Program-made: the position numbers and the translations under genes | Shown: one piece after another, positions 44,782 to 56,822 of the stretch | Layout: each line of letters starts with the position of its first letter | Numbering within the stretch: position 1 is the first letter of the stretch | Origin: Darksidea phi | Lineage: Eukaryota > Ascomycota > Dothideomycetes > Pleosporales > Lentitheciaceae | Direction of reading: 5' to 3' | DNA length: 64,000 nt | NCBI GenBank assembly: GCA_030770425.1 | Contig: JASJFT010000061.1 | Span: 124,001-188,000, forward strand | The notes under the pieces: generated by a model | Told to the model about the DNA's origin: nothing | The model's input: the letters and a program-made list of their open reading frames with translations, nothing else | Databases searched by the model: none

Positions 44782-45968
44782 TCAGTACCCTGCATTCTTG
44801 CTCAGTTCCGTCATGCTGTGCATCTCAATCTCTTTTCGCACATATATGCCCTGCTCAATGTCATCTCGGGTTCCATTTTTACCGAGCTTTGTGAGCCTGC
44901 TTTCCGACACCGTCCTATCGCTATGACCATAGGTCGACAGCAAGTGAGGGACTATTTTCTGGACCAAGGGCCGTAGTGTTGGAAGGCATGCGCATAAAAT
45001 GCCGCAGTTCAGTTCAACAACTGACCAATACGCTGTCGGCGCGTTGTCCCAGAGGGGATCGGTGGTATGAATGCCCTTGTGGAGGGTGGAAAGGCGGACG
45101 AGTGATAAGGTGCATGTGCTGGGATTGGTCAGCCTAATGAAAATAGAAATCGGTAAGAAGCAATTAGCTTACAAAAAACCAAGGCAGAAAAGACAGAGAA
45201 GAAGTACTCTTTGCCTTAACCGCAGTTGTAATTTGAGAACCGGAGCAATAGGAACGATGAAGATCATAAAGTCGGTGAAGATGTTCATGGAGGAGGTAAG
45301 GTACCAGACTGGCAAAGCTACGATGCACTTTCCCTTCATCTTGGGTTCAAAATTTTCAAGCGGCATGCAGGAGAAGGCGACGATGAACCTATGCGACATC
45401 AGTGCTTGAACGACGATATTATGTAAACATGTACTTACTCCTGCGCGATACCCCAGGCAACAATACACATGAGGAGCCAGAAGCAGACCACTCGCGTCCT
45501 TGTATTGGGGAACACACGATGGTATAGATTGAGGAAGGAGATCTTGGTGATCGTTTGGGCGGCATTGTAGACGATAGTGCTCGCGTAGAGGGACTAGATG
45601 ATGTAGATATTAATACAATGAGTGAGTTGAGAACAAGAGACATACCTTCAGTTGCTTTACTGCATCAACTGGACCTACGACTGTTGTGTGCCGACCAAGT
45701 CCCCATCGCGTCTCTACGTAAAATGAGTGCACATCTTCCTAATCACGAGGTGCTACTCACGAAGGATAGTAAGTACAGACACAGCGATAGCGAGGACCTG
45801 TGCTATACTGATCGTTACATCGTCCGCTCCAACGGTGTCAAGAATCCTCTTCCGAGTGTACAGTCTAAGAACGACACTGACAGTAGAGAGGACGGCAAAG
45901 ATGATGGCCAACGAATTGACAAGGGGCACCTGCGACTCTGTCCGCAGGGTAGTGTCAACATCCGTCAT
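44782..45968 (-). CDS. Rhodopsin-domain (PTH11-like) integral membrane protein 1
   Basis: Five exons: 45968-45761, 45713-45646, 45593-45439, 45388-45173 and 45118-44782, giving 327 aa. Introns are 47-54 nt, GT..AG, all in phase. The fungal rhodopsin domain is clear: first helix LVNSLAIIFAVLSTVSVVLR with RLYTRKR, GADD, TRWGLGRH, an AQTITKISFLNLYHRVFP segment, WYLTSSMNIFTDFMIFIVPI, then TCTLSLVRL and ELNCGILCACLPTLRPLV. About seven membrane helices are predicted, then a short polar tail. Proteins of this class sit in the plasma membrane and are called PTH11-like receptors, though most have no known ligand. There is no CFEM domain at the N-terminus. A relative lies at 57.3-58.4 kb. Confidence 0.88.
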
Positions 45969-47140
45969 CCTCCTTGCTCTAGAACACGTCGTACTCGATA
46001 TCGGAATAGCAAGAATGTCGTAGAAATAGAAATGGATATAGGTCCACATGAGCATTGTCCTAGCGCAGAGGACATTCCACTAGAATATATGTGTTCCACA
46101 TATTTGTTCCTCGTCATATCCGGAAGCACTTTGGCAATATTATTGCCGACCGAATGCAGCGTCAAACTCTATTTGACTGGCAGCTAGGATCGGCCCTGGA
46201 CCGCGAGGGTCTTCGGGACGCTGCGGAGTTTTGGCTAATACGCGAGCCGCCGCACCATTATCCGGCATGATTGTGGGGCAAACGGTAGTCTTCGACACTG
46301 TACCGTTAGTTGGTCGCTCGTAACGAGCGGAGTCGGTAGATGCATGTGTGGTGATACACAGGGCTCACACCCATACCTCGCAAGGCCCAGCCGAATCGTG
46401 GGTATCCTCTGGCACGACGGTGCTGATTCCCTGTGCATATGCCCAGCCTGGGTGATTTTGAGGGTCGGGCTTCGTCACCTGCCTGCACCTACATATGTAG
46501 GTTATTAAAAACTTGGTTAGCTTCTCATGGCGGTGTGGCTGACGTATAGTGGGGAAGATCAGGGTCCAGAGCAGCTCCACTCCAATAAGCTTTGTACTAA
46601 GCGCACTACGTTAGTGATGTAACCTCGAGATAGTTTTCTCCACCCTCTCGGCGGGTGTCATCTTGGACACGCGAGTATATGGGATAGCCTTGGGTGTTTT
46701 CGCTAGGTGAATATATTCTCTATTCATTAGGAGCATTGCACGACCGAACTTGGGCTCATGTGCGACAAGGTGAGTAGCGAGCTGGCCAAAGCGCTAAGCG
46801 AGTCTTATCTAATTAGCGATAGGCGCGACACCAAGCTCGTCGCCTAAATGCTTCCACTTTGCGAGTATCATCTTTCGGAAGGCCCGATAGACATGAATCG
46901 CGGCCTAAATTTATGGCTATTCAATTAAAATACTTGTTTACATATACTTTACATTAGCTCGCCATGACACGATACACGCTTCTAGCCAGACTCACATGTC
47001 AGCCCTTGAGTATAGCTACTGTGCGCATTACGTGTTGACCAACTTAACCAGATTCTAGCCGTCAAAACAATAACCCACTTGAGTACCACCTTCGATTGTC
47101 AGCATCTGGTCTGGTGGTTGCCGAGACCGTACAGCGAGTC
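45969..47140. other. Intergenic AT-rich region
   Basis: About 1.2 kb. Overlapping plus-strand frames at the left end are shadows of the rhodopsin gene. Beyond them no frame is longer than about 70 codons and no domain is seen. Confidence 0.5.
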
Positions 47141-47771
47141 TCATCCCCTTCGCTGTAAAGACATACCACTCCGCCCTCTCTCACCCTCTTCCTCCTGGTC
47201 CTCATCTTCAAACACTATCGATACTCTGCTCTCCAACACAATCCTCTCCTCACCCCCTTTATCCATTCCGCTCTCTACCTCGTCGACCGCTCTGTGCAGT
47301 GCCCTCTCCCTTCCTTTCTTTCTCAAATAGCATGCTTCAAGTGCGACAATTAACAGCACAATCCCGAGCACTCCAGCAGCTACCCCGATACCAATCTTGA
47401 CCCCGGTATTAAGGTCCTTCGTGGGCTTCGCTGTTGGCGCTAGAGGATAGGTTGTAGCCGTCAACAAAGACGCTAGGGTGGATGAAGAAGCTTTAGAGAT
47501 TACAGGAGTCGATGCCGACTTGATGGAGGAGATGGTTGTGGGTCGTTTTGATATCAAAGTAGACAAGTGCATCGCCGCACTAGTTTCGGGTACGCTCGAT
47601 TTCAAACTCGAAAAGCATTCCTGCGACACATATTCGCGTGAGTAAAATGCTTCGTACGAGTGAATGAAACTAACGCACCGAACACGAGCTTTCTATATAG
47701 CTAACAATGCCATACACGGTCCACACATCGCTCGTGAGTAGCATGGCGAGGACCGACTTCGACAGGTTCAT
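47141..47771 (-). CDS. Small single-pass membrane protein, wall-sensor-like
   Basis: Two exons, 47771-47679 and 47620-47141, give 190 aa. The 58-nt intron is GTGCGT..CAG and joins SSCS to ECFSSL. A hydrophobic N-terminus may be a signal peptide. A Ser/Thr-rich stretch follows (about residues 32-85), then one strong membrane helix VKIGIGVAAGVLGIVLLIVAL (about 99-119), a basic stop-transfer YLRKKGR, and an acidic cytosolic tail with EDEDQEEE. This layout resembles fungal surface sensors and small Ser/Thr-rich surface proteins. I do not recognise a named family; the Cys pair near the mature start is suggestive of a small extracellular fold. Function is unknown. Confidence 0.6.
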
Positions 47772-48697
47772 ATTATGAGAAGAGGGGATGGGAGGGGAAC
47801 TAGTGTGGTTACAAGGGAGGGGGAATGGCGTGTTATATGCATATCGCGTCGGCTGGAAAACAACCCCCCCTTGATTCGGTACCGATGCATGAAGGTTCTG
47901 CAGTAACACTCCTCGCGTTGATCTCGACAGGTAACTTTTCCGGGCCTCGTCGCACTCAACATGCTCACGCGCCGTCAGCACTTTCAATCACACCCAATTA
48001 GTATCCTGAATCCTCGAGCCGCATACCCGTTCCTTTTTTCGTTCGATCGTTTAGAGACGCCAAGCAGAAGATTGTGCGCAAGATATACTTGTTTTCTCCT
48101 TTGTTGTTATGTGGAAATTGAATTCGAAACCGTAGTGGCGTTTCCACGTCCGCGTACAACGACTGCAGTGTAACGACCAATGTCTTTAAACTCCCGATAG
48201 TCAAGATGAGAGCCAATCATCCAGAGTCGGGTGAGCGACTCGATATCTTTCCGGTCTGCTCGGTTTATGCAGCTTCGTCTACTTTTAGGAATGTGCAACC
48301 CTTCTGTGGTCATGACGATACGCTTGTGCATCGCCAGCCTGTTCACCCTGGCGAAATAGCGTAAACAATGCAATCACCATGACTCCCACAAAGACAAAGT
48401 AGGCATCACAGAACATCAAAGATGGGCTAATCTCCCAGGCGTTTCTAGTGAACCTTACAGCCGGCCTGTTCTTTCAATGACGGAGGTATTTGTATTCGTG
48501 TCGCGTATTCCCATTCTGTTGTATACAGTTCAGTCTACCAAGCTCGGCTTTCTGACTAAATGACATGCAAAATTCTGCAATGTGCACCTCTCCCCCCTTT
48601 CATGTACTTCCAATGAGGTTCCTATTTCCTGAACGTCACGGTTTCTATTGTTCCATTACCGCTAGGAAGTAGACTAGCGCAACGGGATTGGTGCGCT
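47772..48697. other. Intergenic region
   Basis: About 0.9 kb between two minus-strand genes; it should contain the promoter of the membrane protein gene and the 3' flank of the PHD gene. Only short frames without domains are present. Confidence 0.5.
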
Positions 48698-49927
48698 TCA
48701 ATTCCCTTCCATAGCGGTACCATCTCCATCACCAATGTTCTGGCCCTGTCTACATAGCGGGCACCACCAGTCTCCTTCCGGAACTGCCGTCATATTTTGG
48801 CACGCCATATGAAACCATCCATTGTACGGACAATCATCATCACCGCTCTCGCAGGCTATTAACTCCTGGCCATCATCAGGCATCCGACAGACACAGTAAA
48901 GGTTCGGAGGATTGACTTTGCCTGGAGCAGGTGTCGGCTGAACAGGAGCGGCAGCCACTTTGGCCTTCCGCTTCCGAGTAGGTGTCTTTGATTTAGAAGC
49001 CGTAGTGGCACCTGTTGAACCTTGCAGTGCTTTCCCCTTTGGCTTGGGTGTAGCCTTACTCTTGTTAGCGATCGTCTTCGCACTCGCGTTCACACAAGTG
49101 AGGGTCACCATCCGCGGTACCTTCCCCACAACGTCTTCCTCATACGCCACCAATTCAGGTTTGCGCACACCAACCGCCCAGTCTGCCTCGTTGACAAACA
49201 TCCCATTAACCGCACGACCTTCGACAATCTCGTAACGTAGAACGACGCGCTTCCCCCTCAGAATATTGATACCCTTTTCGTGGAGGGTGCAAGTTGCGAC
49301 TAACTTCACTTTCCCCTCGTTGAGCTTTTTGAGGAGCGCAGCGGCAGTCACCTTCGCATAGCTTTCAATCTCGCCTAGGGAGGGAGATGACGTGACTAGG
49401 TAGGCGGCCTTGGGCTGAGATGGGTCAGGACAGACGTAGAGCCCGTACCGTCTCGTTCCATCATTAGTTGTATCAACCGTCATGGTCTGTCGAACTGGTG
49501 ACGGATTTATCTGAGGCTCAGATGAAGCTAACGACAACGTATCGGCATCGTCGTCACCCATGCTTGTGTCTAAAATATTGCGCATGGATTCATCTTCACC
49601 AGCAATTGTAGACGAGCGCTCAGTATCAGCACTTCCAGCTCGATTGTGTAACTTCGTCAACTGGCCATCTTCATGCTCAACGACTTGGATGGTTTCGAAC
49701 TTGAGCCGGAGCGTCTTGTCATCGGTGTAGACCTCTATACCATCTGGAGGAAACTTCTCTGATTTTTTGCTCCATTCAGGGTGTTTCTCGAGCTCAGTCT
49801 CTGCGTACGCGTACATGCCGATCTGCGCGTCCTTGTGGGAACTATAGACTTGCAGTGCCATAGCGTCACTGAGGTCGGTAGGGTCATAGTAGCGGAAGAC
49901 GGCGAATTTGGTAGTGGATAGAGTCAT
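48698..49927 (-). CDS. PHD-finger protein
   Basis: This is an uninterrupted frame of 409 aa with an ATG start. A C-terminal PHD finger spans about residues 344-393, with ligands C345, C347, C359, C366, H373, C376, C389 and C392 in the order Cys4-His-Cys3. The GWFHMAC segment and the aromatic residues before the last Cys pair resemble ING-type PHD fingers that bind methylated histone H3 Lys4. A basic Lys/Ser/Pro linker (about 285-335, KTPTRKRKAK) could carry a nuclear localisation signal. The N-terminal 250 residues have an Asp/Glu-rich spacer and a conserved region that I do not recognise. A chromatin-linked role is inferred from the finger. Confidence 0.85.
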   Translation of the reverse strand: MTLSTTKFAVFRYYDPTDLSDAMALQVYSSHKDAQIGMYAYAETELEKHPEWSKKSEKFPPDGIEVYTDDKTLRLKFETIQVVEHEDGQLTKLHNRAGSADTERSSTIAGEDESMRNILDTSMGDDDADTLSLASSEPQINPSPVRQTMTVDTTNDGTRRYGLYVCPDPSQPKAAYLVTSSPSLGEIESYAKVTAAALLKKLNEGKVKLVATCTLHEKGINILRGKRVVLRYEIVEGRAVNGMFVNEADWAVGVRKPELVAYEEDVVGKVPRMVTLTCVNASAKTIANKSKATPKPKGKALQGSTGATTASKSKTPTRKRKAKVAAAPVQPTPAPGKVNPPNLYCVCRMPDDGQELIACESGDDDCPYNGWFHMACQNMTAVPEGDWWCPLCRQGQNIGDGDGTAMEGN

Positions 49928-52232
49928 ATCTTGGAGACTGGGTGGAGATTGAATGCCTTTAGTGAGTTGAAGGGATTTAAAGTGAGATGAAGGAGTTTGC
50001 GTAGCGTCAATAACGATCTATATCTGCCGATTGTATCCGTATTCGATTGGTGACAGTCGGCGCGGGAGATTGATGCGACTTGTCACAAAAAGTTTGTCCT
50101 TCGATTTGGGTCAACGAAAACGATAAGGAATGGTAGGGTCAAATTATAAGCAGAAAACGGAATTTATCGGGGAGAGTCAATCACGACTAAGTCAATACGT
50201 TGTGAATGTAGCTTAAGCAACTAAGGCCTTCACTGAAGAAAGTCGTTGCTATGGTGAAAGCGAATTTATAAAAAAAAATTACGCTGCGGTCTTGAAGGAT
50301 TCGCAAAGGTTTCCCCGATGATTATTGCGAGCTCATGCGTACTCAACTTCTTTTCCCTGTCGCGTGACACACCACTTGGACCGCAGTCCACCGAGCAGCG
50401 TCTATGTACAGTACCAGTATCAAGGCTTATTGGTTTACACATAGAGGTCGCACGGAGCACAGCAGTGTGTGACTTTAGTAGACGAAGGTGAGAGATAGAT
50501 GTACTATCATGGAGGTCTCAAGGGTTGTGTTCCCACCAAACATGCGCATCATCTTTAGACCAGAGACGCCTTTCTTTTGAGTTTCCTAAAAGAATATAAT
50601 CTGTATACCCATGTTTCCACCATCACCGCCCTAAAACCTTGGGACCGGTTCTCCACCCTGCCTCACGGACATGCAGCCTCTTACTCCACAACAACCTCAT
50701 GCTGCTGCACTCATACGGCAGCGACTCGCTCTTTAGATCCACAAGCAAACTCCACTCCCACCACACATTCACTTCATATTATCCCCAATTTCGAAGTGTG
50801 CCGCCGTCTCATAAACCTTCTTTTACGCTGCTACGTGTGTAAAAACCGCATCAAAGTTATTCACATTGAAATCATTCGCCTGCACAATCTTGATAGTCCA
50901 TACCCGTCCGCCTCTCCCGAAGAATCGCACGGTCATGAGCGATCAAAGGGGTTCTCACCGGAAAGCCATTTGGCCTGGCAGTTAAGCGCTTTGGAGCTAG
51001 CGGGAATGGAGACCGTGGAGTTGTCGTTGGGAGGGGTGCCGACGATGAGGGTGTGGGGATCGGTGAGAGAAGCGGTTATGGTGAGCCAAGGATAGTTTTC
51101 AGGACGGCAAGAAAAAGGGAAGGATGATAGCGAAGTGAGTTGCCAAGGATTGAGGGCAATTTGGCGTTTTTGAAGGGGGTTGGTGAAGGTAGTGAAGGTG
51201 AGCTAGATGAGAGTGGTGATCAAGGCCGACACTGGCTTATCGGAAGAGTTAGCTATGAGAAAACAAACGCGAAATTTCTGGTGCTTTTTCTCTTCCAGCC
51301 CGTAGGTGGATGCATATGGTGTGATTCGGTGGTGCGTCCAACCATCCCGAGCCGATCATCCTCATACTCGCGCTTGCTCCATTAGCTGCACAAACTCGTA
51401 ATAAGGAACGTGCTGTAAAGAGAGTCTAGATTTTCAATATGTGACTTGTGTAAAACATGCAACATTAACGTCGAAAGATCCTAAGGAGCGTGGTGGGTTG
51501 CGCTACATTGTTCACATACTACAAGGTGATTTGATCATGGCGAGGTCACTTCTTCATTTACTTGTAAGCTTAATACTCCCATTCCATTCTTGGGCACATC
51601 CACGAGTCTTGCTACAAACGCGTCGTCTACGCATTCTTACGGGTTCTACGAATGCGCATCACGTAGTTCACCTTAGGACTCGTTAATGTATTATCATCCA
51701 AAATTGTACGAGATGTATCAGCAACCGTTCCTTCATCTAGGCCGACTCGGGCGGCTTACACTACATCGTGACGACGGTAACAGGTGAGTTGCTACGGAAT
51801 ATCAAGACATGGATGTGTTTCTAGGTCAATGACTACTGCTTGTGGTTTGTGGAGGGAACAGGTGACGCAGAGCGAGCTCTAAAGCACACAGGACAACTCG
51901 TCCGACGTCGACCCTTCGCATTGTGAAATCAGACTTGGCACACATCAACCCTTTACAAGGCCTTCGGGCGGTCGGATAGAGCCCGAGGTGGTGGTGGTGG
52001 TTGTTGCATTTGAGCACCTCGGGAGAGACCGGGAGCCGCGGCGCTATCGGCAGTGAGCTGCTTGGCCTAAGCTCCTCATCGCAGCTTCCGTCACTGTCCT
52101 CTTCCAGCCGGCAACATCCAGGACTATCGCAGGCTTCAAACAGTAGCTCGCCGCTCGCGACACGAGTACACAGCTTGGTAAGCTCCAGAGCGGCAAAACG
52201 GCGTGTAATTCTGTAATTCTGGGCCCATTCGC

Positions 52233-52258
52233 TGCGGGGGTACCATTATCCCCCCGCA
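52233..52258. promoter_or_regulatory. Inverted pair of CreA-like sites upstream of malate synthase
   Basis: TGCGGGGG is followed after a 10-base spacer by its exact reverse complement CCCCCGCA. Each arm contains GCGGGG, which fits the SYGGRG consensus of the carbon catabolite repressor CreA. The pair lies about 270 bases before the malate synthase start. Glyoxylate-cycle genes are known to be repressed by glucose through CreA in moulds, so the position makes sense. Binding itself is inferred. Confidence 0.6.
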
Positions 52259-52431
52259 CTGAGGCAAGCTTGGCGCGCAGCGATCACAAGCTTGAGCTTT
52301 CGCCCATCCCCTCTGCCCGGCTGGGGCCCGCAACGTCTTCCACTCAGCGCTCTCGGGCTAGCTTGCTAAACCGTAGGGAGACAAAGAGTATCCTCGGCCC
52401 AGCGCAGCTCCAAGATGCATGACGTCGCCTT

Positions 52432-52439
52432 TATAAATA
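52432..52439 (+). promoter_or_regulatory. TATA box of malate synthase
   Basis: TATAAATA lies 88 bases before the start codon, a suitable distance for a TATA box with a leader of about 55 bases. A TGACGTC core, like the binding site of bZIP regulators, lies just upstream at 52420-52426. Confidence 0.6.
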
Positions 52440-52526
52440 TCATGGCCCACCGACTCCGCACGCATACATCATCGCATTCCTCACCTCCACCGGCTCGATT
52501 GCGTCCATACCACCACACAGTAAACA

Positions 52527-54256
52527 ATGGCTGCCAGTCCCGACTCTTTGTTGCGCGAGGTCAACATCCTCGGCGCATTGAATGATCAGCACAAGCACAT
52601 TCTCAGCAAAGATGCTGCCGTTTTTCTCGCGCTTTTGCACCGCACATTCAACGAGCGCCGGAAAGCTCTCCTCCAGCGACGAGTGATCCGTCAGGCGGAA
52701 CTAGACAAGGGACAGCTACTAGACTTTCTTCCTGAGACGAGACACATCCGCGAGAGCGATGCGTGGAAAGGTGCTCCACCAGCACCCGGATTGGTGGACA
52801 GGCGCGTAGAGATCACGGGCCCGACGGACCGCAAAATGGTCGTCAATGCCTTGAACGCGAACGTCTGGACGTATATGGCCGACTTTGAGGGTAAGTTTTC
52901 CCGCCTCTACTCTCATAACGAGAAGTTGACAACTCGTAGACTCGAGTGCCCCGACGTGGGAGAACATGATTTCCGGACAGCTCAACCTCTACGATGCCAT
53001 CCGCCGCCAGGTCGATTTCAAGCAAGGCGAGAAGGAATACAAGCTCCGCACCGACCGTACCCTCCCTACACTCATCGCTCGCGCCCGAGGCTGGCATCTG
53101 GAGGAGAAGCATTTCACAGTTGACGGCGAGCCCATTTCCGGTTCGTTGTTTGACTTTGGCCTGTATTTCTTCAACAACGCGCATGAGCTCGTTAAGCGGG
53201 GAAGCGGCCCATACTTCTACCTCCCCAAGATGGAGTCACATCTTGAGGCGAGACTGTGGAATGATGTGTTCAACGTGGCCCAGGACTACATTGGCATGCG
53301 ACGGGGTACTATCCGGGCTACTGTCTTGATTGAGACCATCACCGCGGCTTTTGAGATGGACGAGATCATCTACGAGCTCCGCGACCACTCGGCCGGTCTC
53401 AACTGCGGCCGCTGGGACTACATCTTCAACACCATCAAGCGGTTCCGCCAAAACCCAAACTTCATCCTACCGGACCGCGATTCTGTCACTATGACGGTCC
53501 CCTTCATGGACGCCTACGTCAAGCTCCTTATCAAAACCTGCCACCGCCGCGGTGTACACGCCATGGGCGGCATGGCTGCCCAGATCCCCATCAAGAACGA
53601 TCCCGCGGCCAACGACGCAGCAATGGAGAAAGTGCGCGCTGACAAACTCCGCGAAGCCCGCGCCGGCCACGACGGTACCTGGGTTGCGCACCCCGCCCTT
53701 GCAGCCATCGCCTCGGATATCTTCAATGAGCATATGCCTACCCCCAACCAGATGCATGTCCGCCGTGAAGACGTTCACATCACTGCGAACGACCTGCTCA
53801 ACATGAATGTCCCCGGGAAGGTCACTGAAGCAGGTATCCGCAAGAACCTCGATATCGGTCTTAGCTACATGGAGGCGTGGCTGCGCGGGGTCGGCTGCGT
53901 GCCCATCAACTATCTCATGGAGGACGCGGCGACAGCCGAGGTCTCAAGAAGCCAGCTGTGGCAGTGGAGCAGGCACCAGGTTCCTACTGCTGAGGGTAAG
54001 AAGGTTACTAAGGACTATGCGCTGCAGTTATTGCGCGAGCAGGCGCAGAAGTTGAGCAAGAAGGCACCTAAGGGAAACAAGTTTGGATTGGCAGCGAAGT
54101 ATTTCGAGAGTCAGGTTACTGGCGAGGATTACGCTGAGTTCTTAACTACGTAAGTCTACTATTATCTCCTGAACTGGAATAGCTGCTAATAGCCTCAGGC
54201 TGCTTTACAACGAGATCACAAACGTAGGTCCCCCAAAGGGTGCTTCCAAGCTCTAA
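52527..54256 (+). CDS. MLS1: Malate synthase, peroxisomal (glyoxylate cycle)
   Basis: Three exons: 52527-52890, 52940-54149 and 54199-54256, giving 543 aa, the normal size. Introns are 49 nt each. The enzyme joins acetyl-CoA and glyoxylate to make malate, letting the fungus grow on two-carbon compounds and fatty acids. The family signature [16 protein letters not shown] starts near residue 269. Other typical segments are [29 protein letters not shown] and [20 protein letters not shown]. The last three residues, SKL, are a type 1 peroxisomal targeting signal and are encoded in the short third exon. Upstream lie a TATA box and paired CreA-like sites, consistent with glucose repression. The gene looks intact. 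Confidence 0.97.
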
Positions 54257-55816
54257 GTCATTGTGTTCCTCTTTCCGTTCCTAAATGCTGTAAAATTACT
54301 CTACAATGGGCGTTATGGACAGGCTCTTAAGCAAAAGCAAAGAATCGAATAATGAACCACAACTTCACATGCTTTTGCTGCGCACAAATATGTATCTAGC
54401 ATGTGAATATAAGCTAACCCTTTTCTCTTTTCACGGGACGGTTCTGTCGCAGCGGCTAAGCTTTGAGGCGTGACGCTGAACCGAGATCGATCCACAAATG
54501 CAGGTTTTATGCATGAACTGAGCGAATGAAGATGGACGGGAAGAATGTGGAATGAGTGAAGGTTTGGCATGTGATGATGGAATGAGGGGAATGTTACGCG
54601 AATCACGCGAATACGAAATGAAGTGAGGCGACGCGCAAGTTGCATCACAAAGTTTGTCCTTGTCCTGTAGATGTTTTCCGTCATAGTTGCTTGGCAATTT
54701 TCCTGGTGTCTCCTTTACGTTTCAACGGACTGGGGATTGAGCAAAGCGACACGCGAACGCTTTTAGTACTGAGTTGAATGCACAATTATCTATTTGAGGA
54801 GCGCCGATAAGTAACCCAGCGAGGAGCTAACTGCATATCGCCCAGCTCGTTAGCTAGTTCTAGAATCTTTCTGCAGCGTCCCGAAGTGTCCCTTTCAGCT
54901 TCCCAGGACACCAAATCTGAAAAACGCTGTGGAAATCCAGCCCCACGAGCGCCGACGCGGTTGACTCGTTGAAGTGTCCCTCTAGAACTAAATGCTCTTC
55001 TATAGCATGATCCGGGTGTTGTATTTGTGGAAGGCGAGATCAGATTACGTGAGATCAGTATCATATGATAGCTACTGCTGCATCAACCACTAGAGCGCAC
55101 CTGTCACAGTTCAGGGCATATACTTCAATTCATCCGTATTTCCGTTCACTCGTGGCCTAGTTTCTGTCCTATACACGACTAATTACCTCCCGAAAACCGG
55201 TCCTTACAAAGGGAGTTTGTTCACGCGCAGGCCAGGTATAGTAACTGCCCCTTCTGTCAATCTAAAATAAAGCGCTGTCTCGACTCTTCTCTTGCATATA
55301 TCATTGTCCCTCTTCAGCCATCAAAACACCATCCAGTCTCAAGGAAAGCTATCAGTGTGGTAGAACATCTTGCCATTTATAAAGAACGACCTTCGCAAAT
55401 GGCTATTTTTCACTAAATATTCATAATATTCCTTGGTATATGATCGTGTCCGGTTAGATAAGGATGTAACGCACATAACACCAAGCTTTTGTCTTATTAA
55501 CCTAGCTAGAACAAGTGTATAGACCTGCGCGCTATTGATTATTGATATGGGCATCGACAACTCCCCCTTAGAAGGATGCATTCCGTCGTTTCGTGCTAGG
55601 CTGGCGGGATTCGGAGGGTTTTTTTCTCCTATAATGGGGTGATTGGGTAGGGTCGGTGCTCCGATGCGATAAACCGGGCAATACAAACGGCCGACCTGCA
55701 TGGGAAATATACAAGGCAAGACTTGTATTTGTAAGCTGTAGCAGCCTGTATAAGAAACATAAGTTGTATGTTTGTTAGCCGCTAATGTCGGTACAACGGA
55801 AACTCGCAGTATCGAA
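54257..55816. other. Intergenic region
   Basis: About 1.6 kb. It begins with the malate synthase 3' flank. A minus-strand frame of 161 codons (55339-55824) has no domain, membrane pattern or splice support and is probably chance. Confidence 0.45.
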
Positions 55817-56822
55817 ATGAGCAAGTTTGTTCACCGTCTTCGGCGCTACCGGTCAGCAAGGCGGAGCTCTTATCAGGCATATTCTCAGCCATCCGCAGTT
55901 CTCGAAGATATACAAGGTTCGGGGCGTCACTTGAGATGTGGATAAAGCAAGTGCAAGGGCATTGGGAGAGCTAGGGGTGGAGATGGTAAAGGTGCACGGT
56001 ACCTAGCGCTGCGCTGATTAGCGGAAGAGAGAAGTCATCAAGCTTACGAAGGTTTAGGCGGATATAAAGGACCCAGCCTCACCCAAAGAAGCAACACAAG
56101 GCTCGCACACGATATTCGCTATAACGAACTGTATGCCATCATTTCAGACCCCTTGAGAGCGCACCCACTAACTTCAACCTAGACTGGGACAGTGCCGACC
56201 GAGAGGTCAAAACGGCTCAAGGAAAGCAATCGCCGATGCAGAAGTCACAGCCGGCGCAGAGCTGCTCCTTTGGCCCTCTCTTCCGCGCATCGGCCTCCCG
56301 AACTTCGAAAGCAAGGCTGATGTCGAAGATTACATTCGTACCTTGCCTATCAAATCCGTCTTCTTTATGCCGGGTAGGCTCATGCAGAACCAATTGAGCT
56401 TTGCGAAGCCTCAAAACTGAAGTGACGGGAAATTTGTCCTGGGGACGCTAGCTCCAGGCATTGAGAGTAATACGCTGGTGCCACTCATCGATATCGAGGA
56501 TATGGGGAAGTTCTTGCAGCCTTTTCTTGATCAGGCGAATAAATACCAACATTCGTCATTCACGGCCTATACGGCGTTTTATACGCCGGCGGAGATGTGT
56601 AAGATCTGGAGGAGGGTGACCGGGTTTGAGGTTTTGCCTGAAGGAGAGTCGAATTTGGAGGAGGGAGAGCAGAAGGCTCAAGGCGGAAGTAGCACGAAGG
56701 ACTCGCCGTGCTATGGCGTTGGCAGTAATGAGGCTTTAGCTTGAACGTTGGCACAGGATGGAGAAGAAGAAGCCAGGGAGCTGGGAGAGCTTTGTTGAAA
56801 GACATCAGCCTTGGTTTGAATA
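55817..56822 (+). pseudogene. NmrA-like family pseudogene
   Basis: Coding sense typical of NmrA-like NAD(P)-binding proteins is spread over several frames. After ATGAGCAAG a one-base shift gives TVFGATGQQGGALIRHILSH, the Rossmann nucleotide-binding start. The frame meets TGA at 55932-55934, where an Arg codon CGA would fit, then continues DVDKASARALGELG. Further on DWDSADREVKTAQGK needs another one-base shift near 56225 to reach AIADAEVTAGAELL and FESKADVEDYIRTLPIKSVF. A second TGA lies at 56419-56421 before DGKFVLGTLAPG and LPLIDIED-like sense (reading LVPLIDIEDMGKFLQPFL). Functional relatives bind NADP and act as redox sensors or reductases; this copy cannot make the full protein. Confidence 0.8.

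Larger units (their letters stand above)
49928..52526. other. Intergenic region between PHD gene and malate synthase
   Basis: About 2.6 kb. A 172-codon plus-strand frame (50577-51095) lacks an ATG at its start and has no domain; a decayed gene cannot be excluded. The right 350 bases form the malate synthase promoter, with the elements listed separately. Confidence 0.45.

Noticed and set aside
50577..51095. A 172-codon plus-strand frame
   Set aside because: It starts without an ATG and includes a Thr/Ser/His-rich left half. The right half looks somewhat protein-like, but I cannot link it to a family or to an upstream exon.
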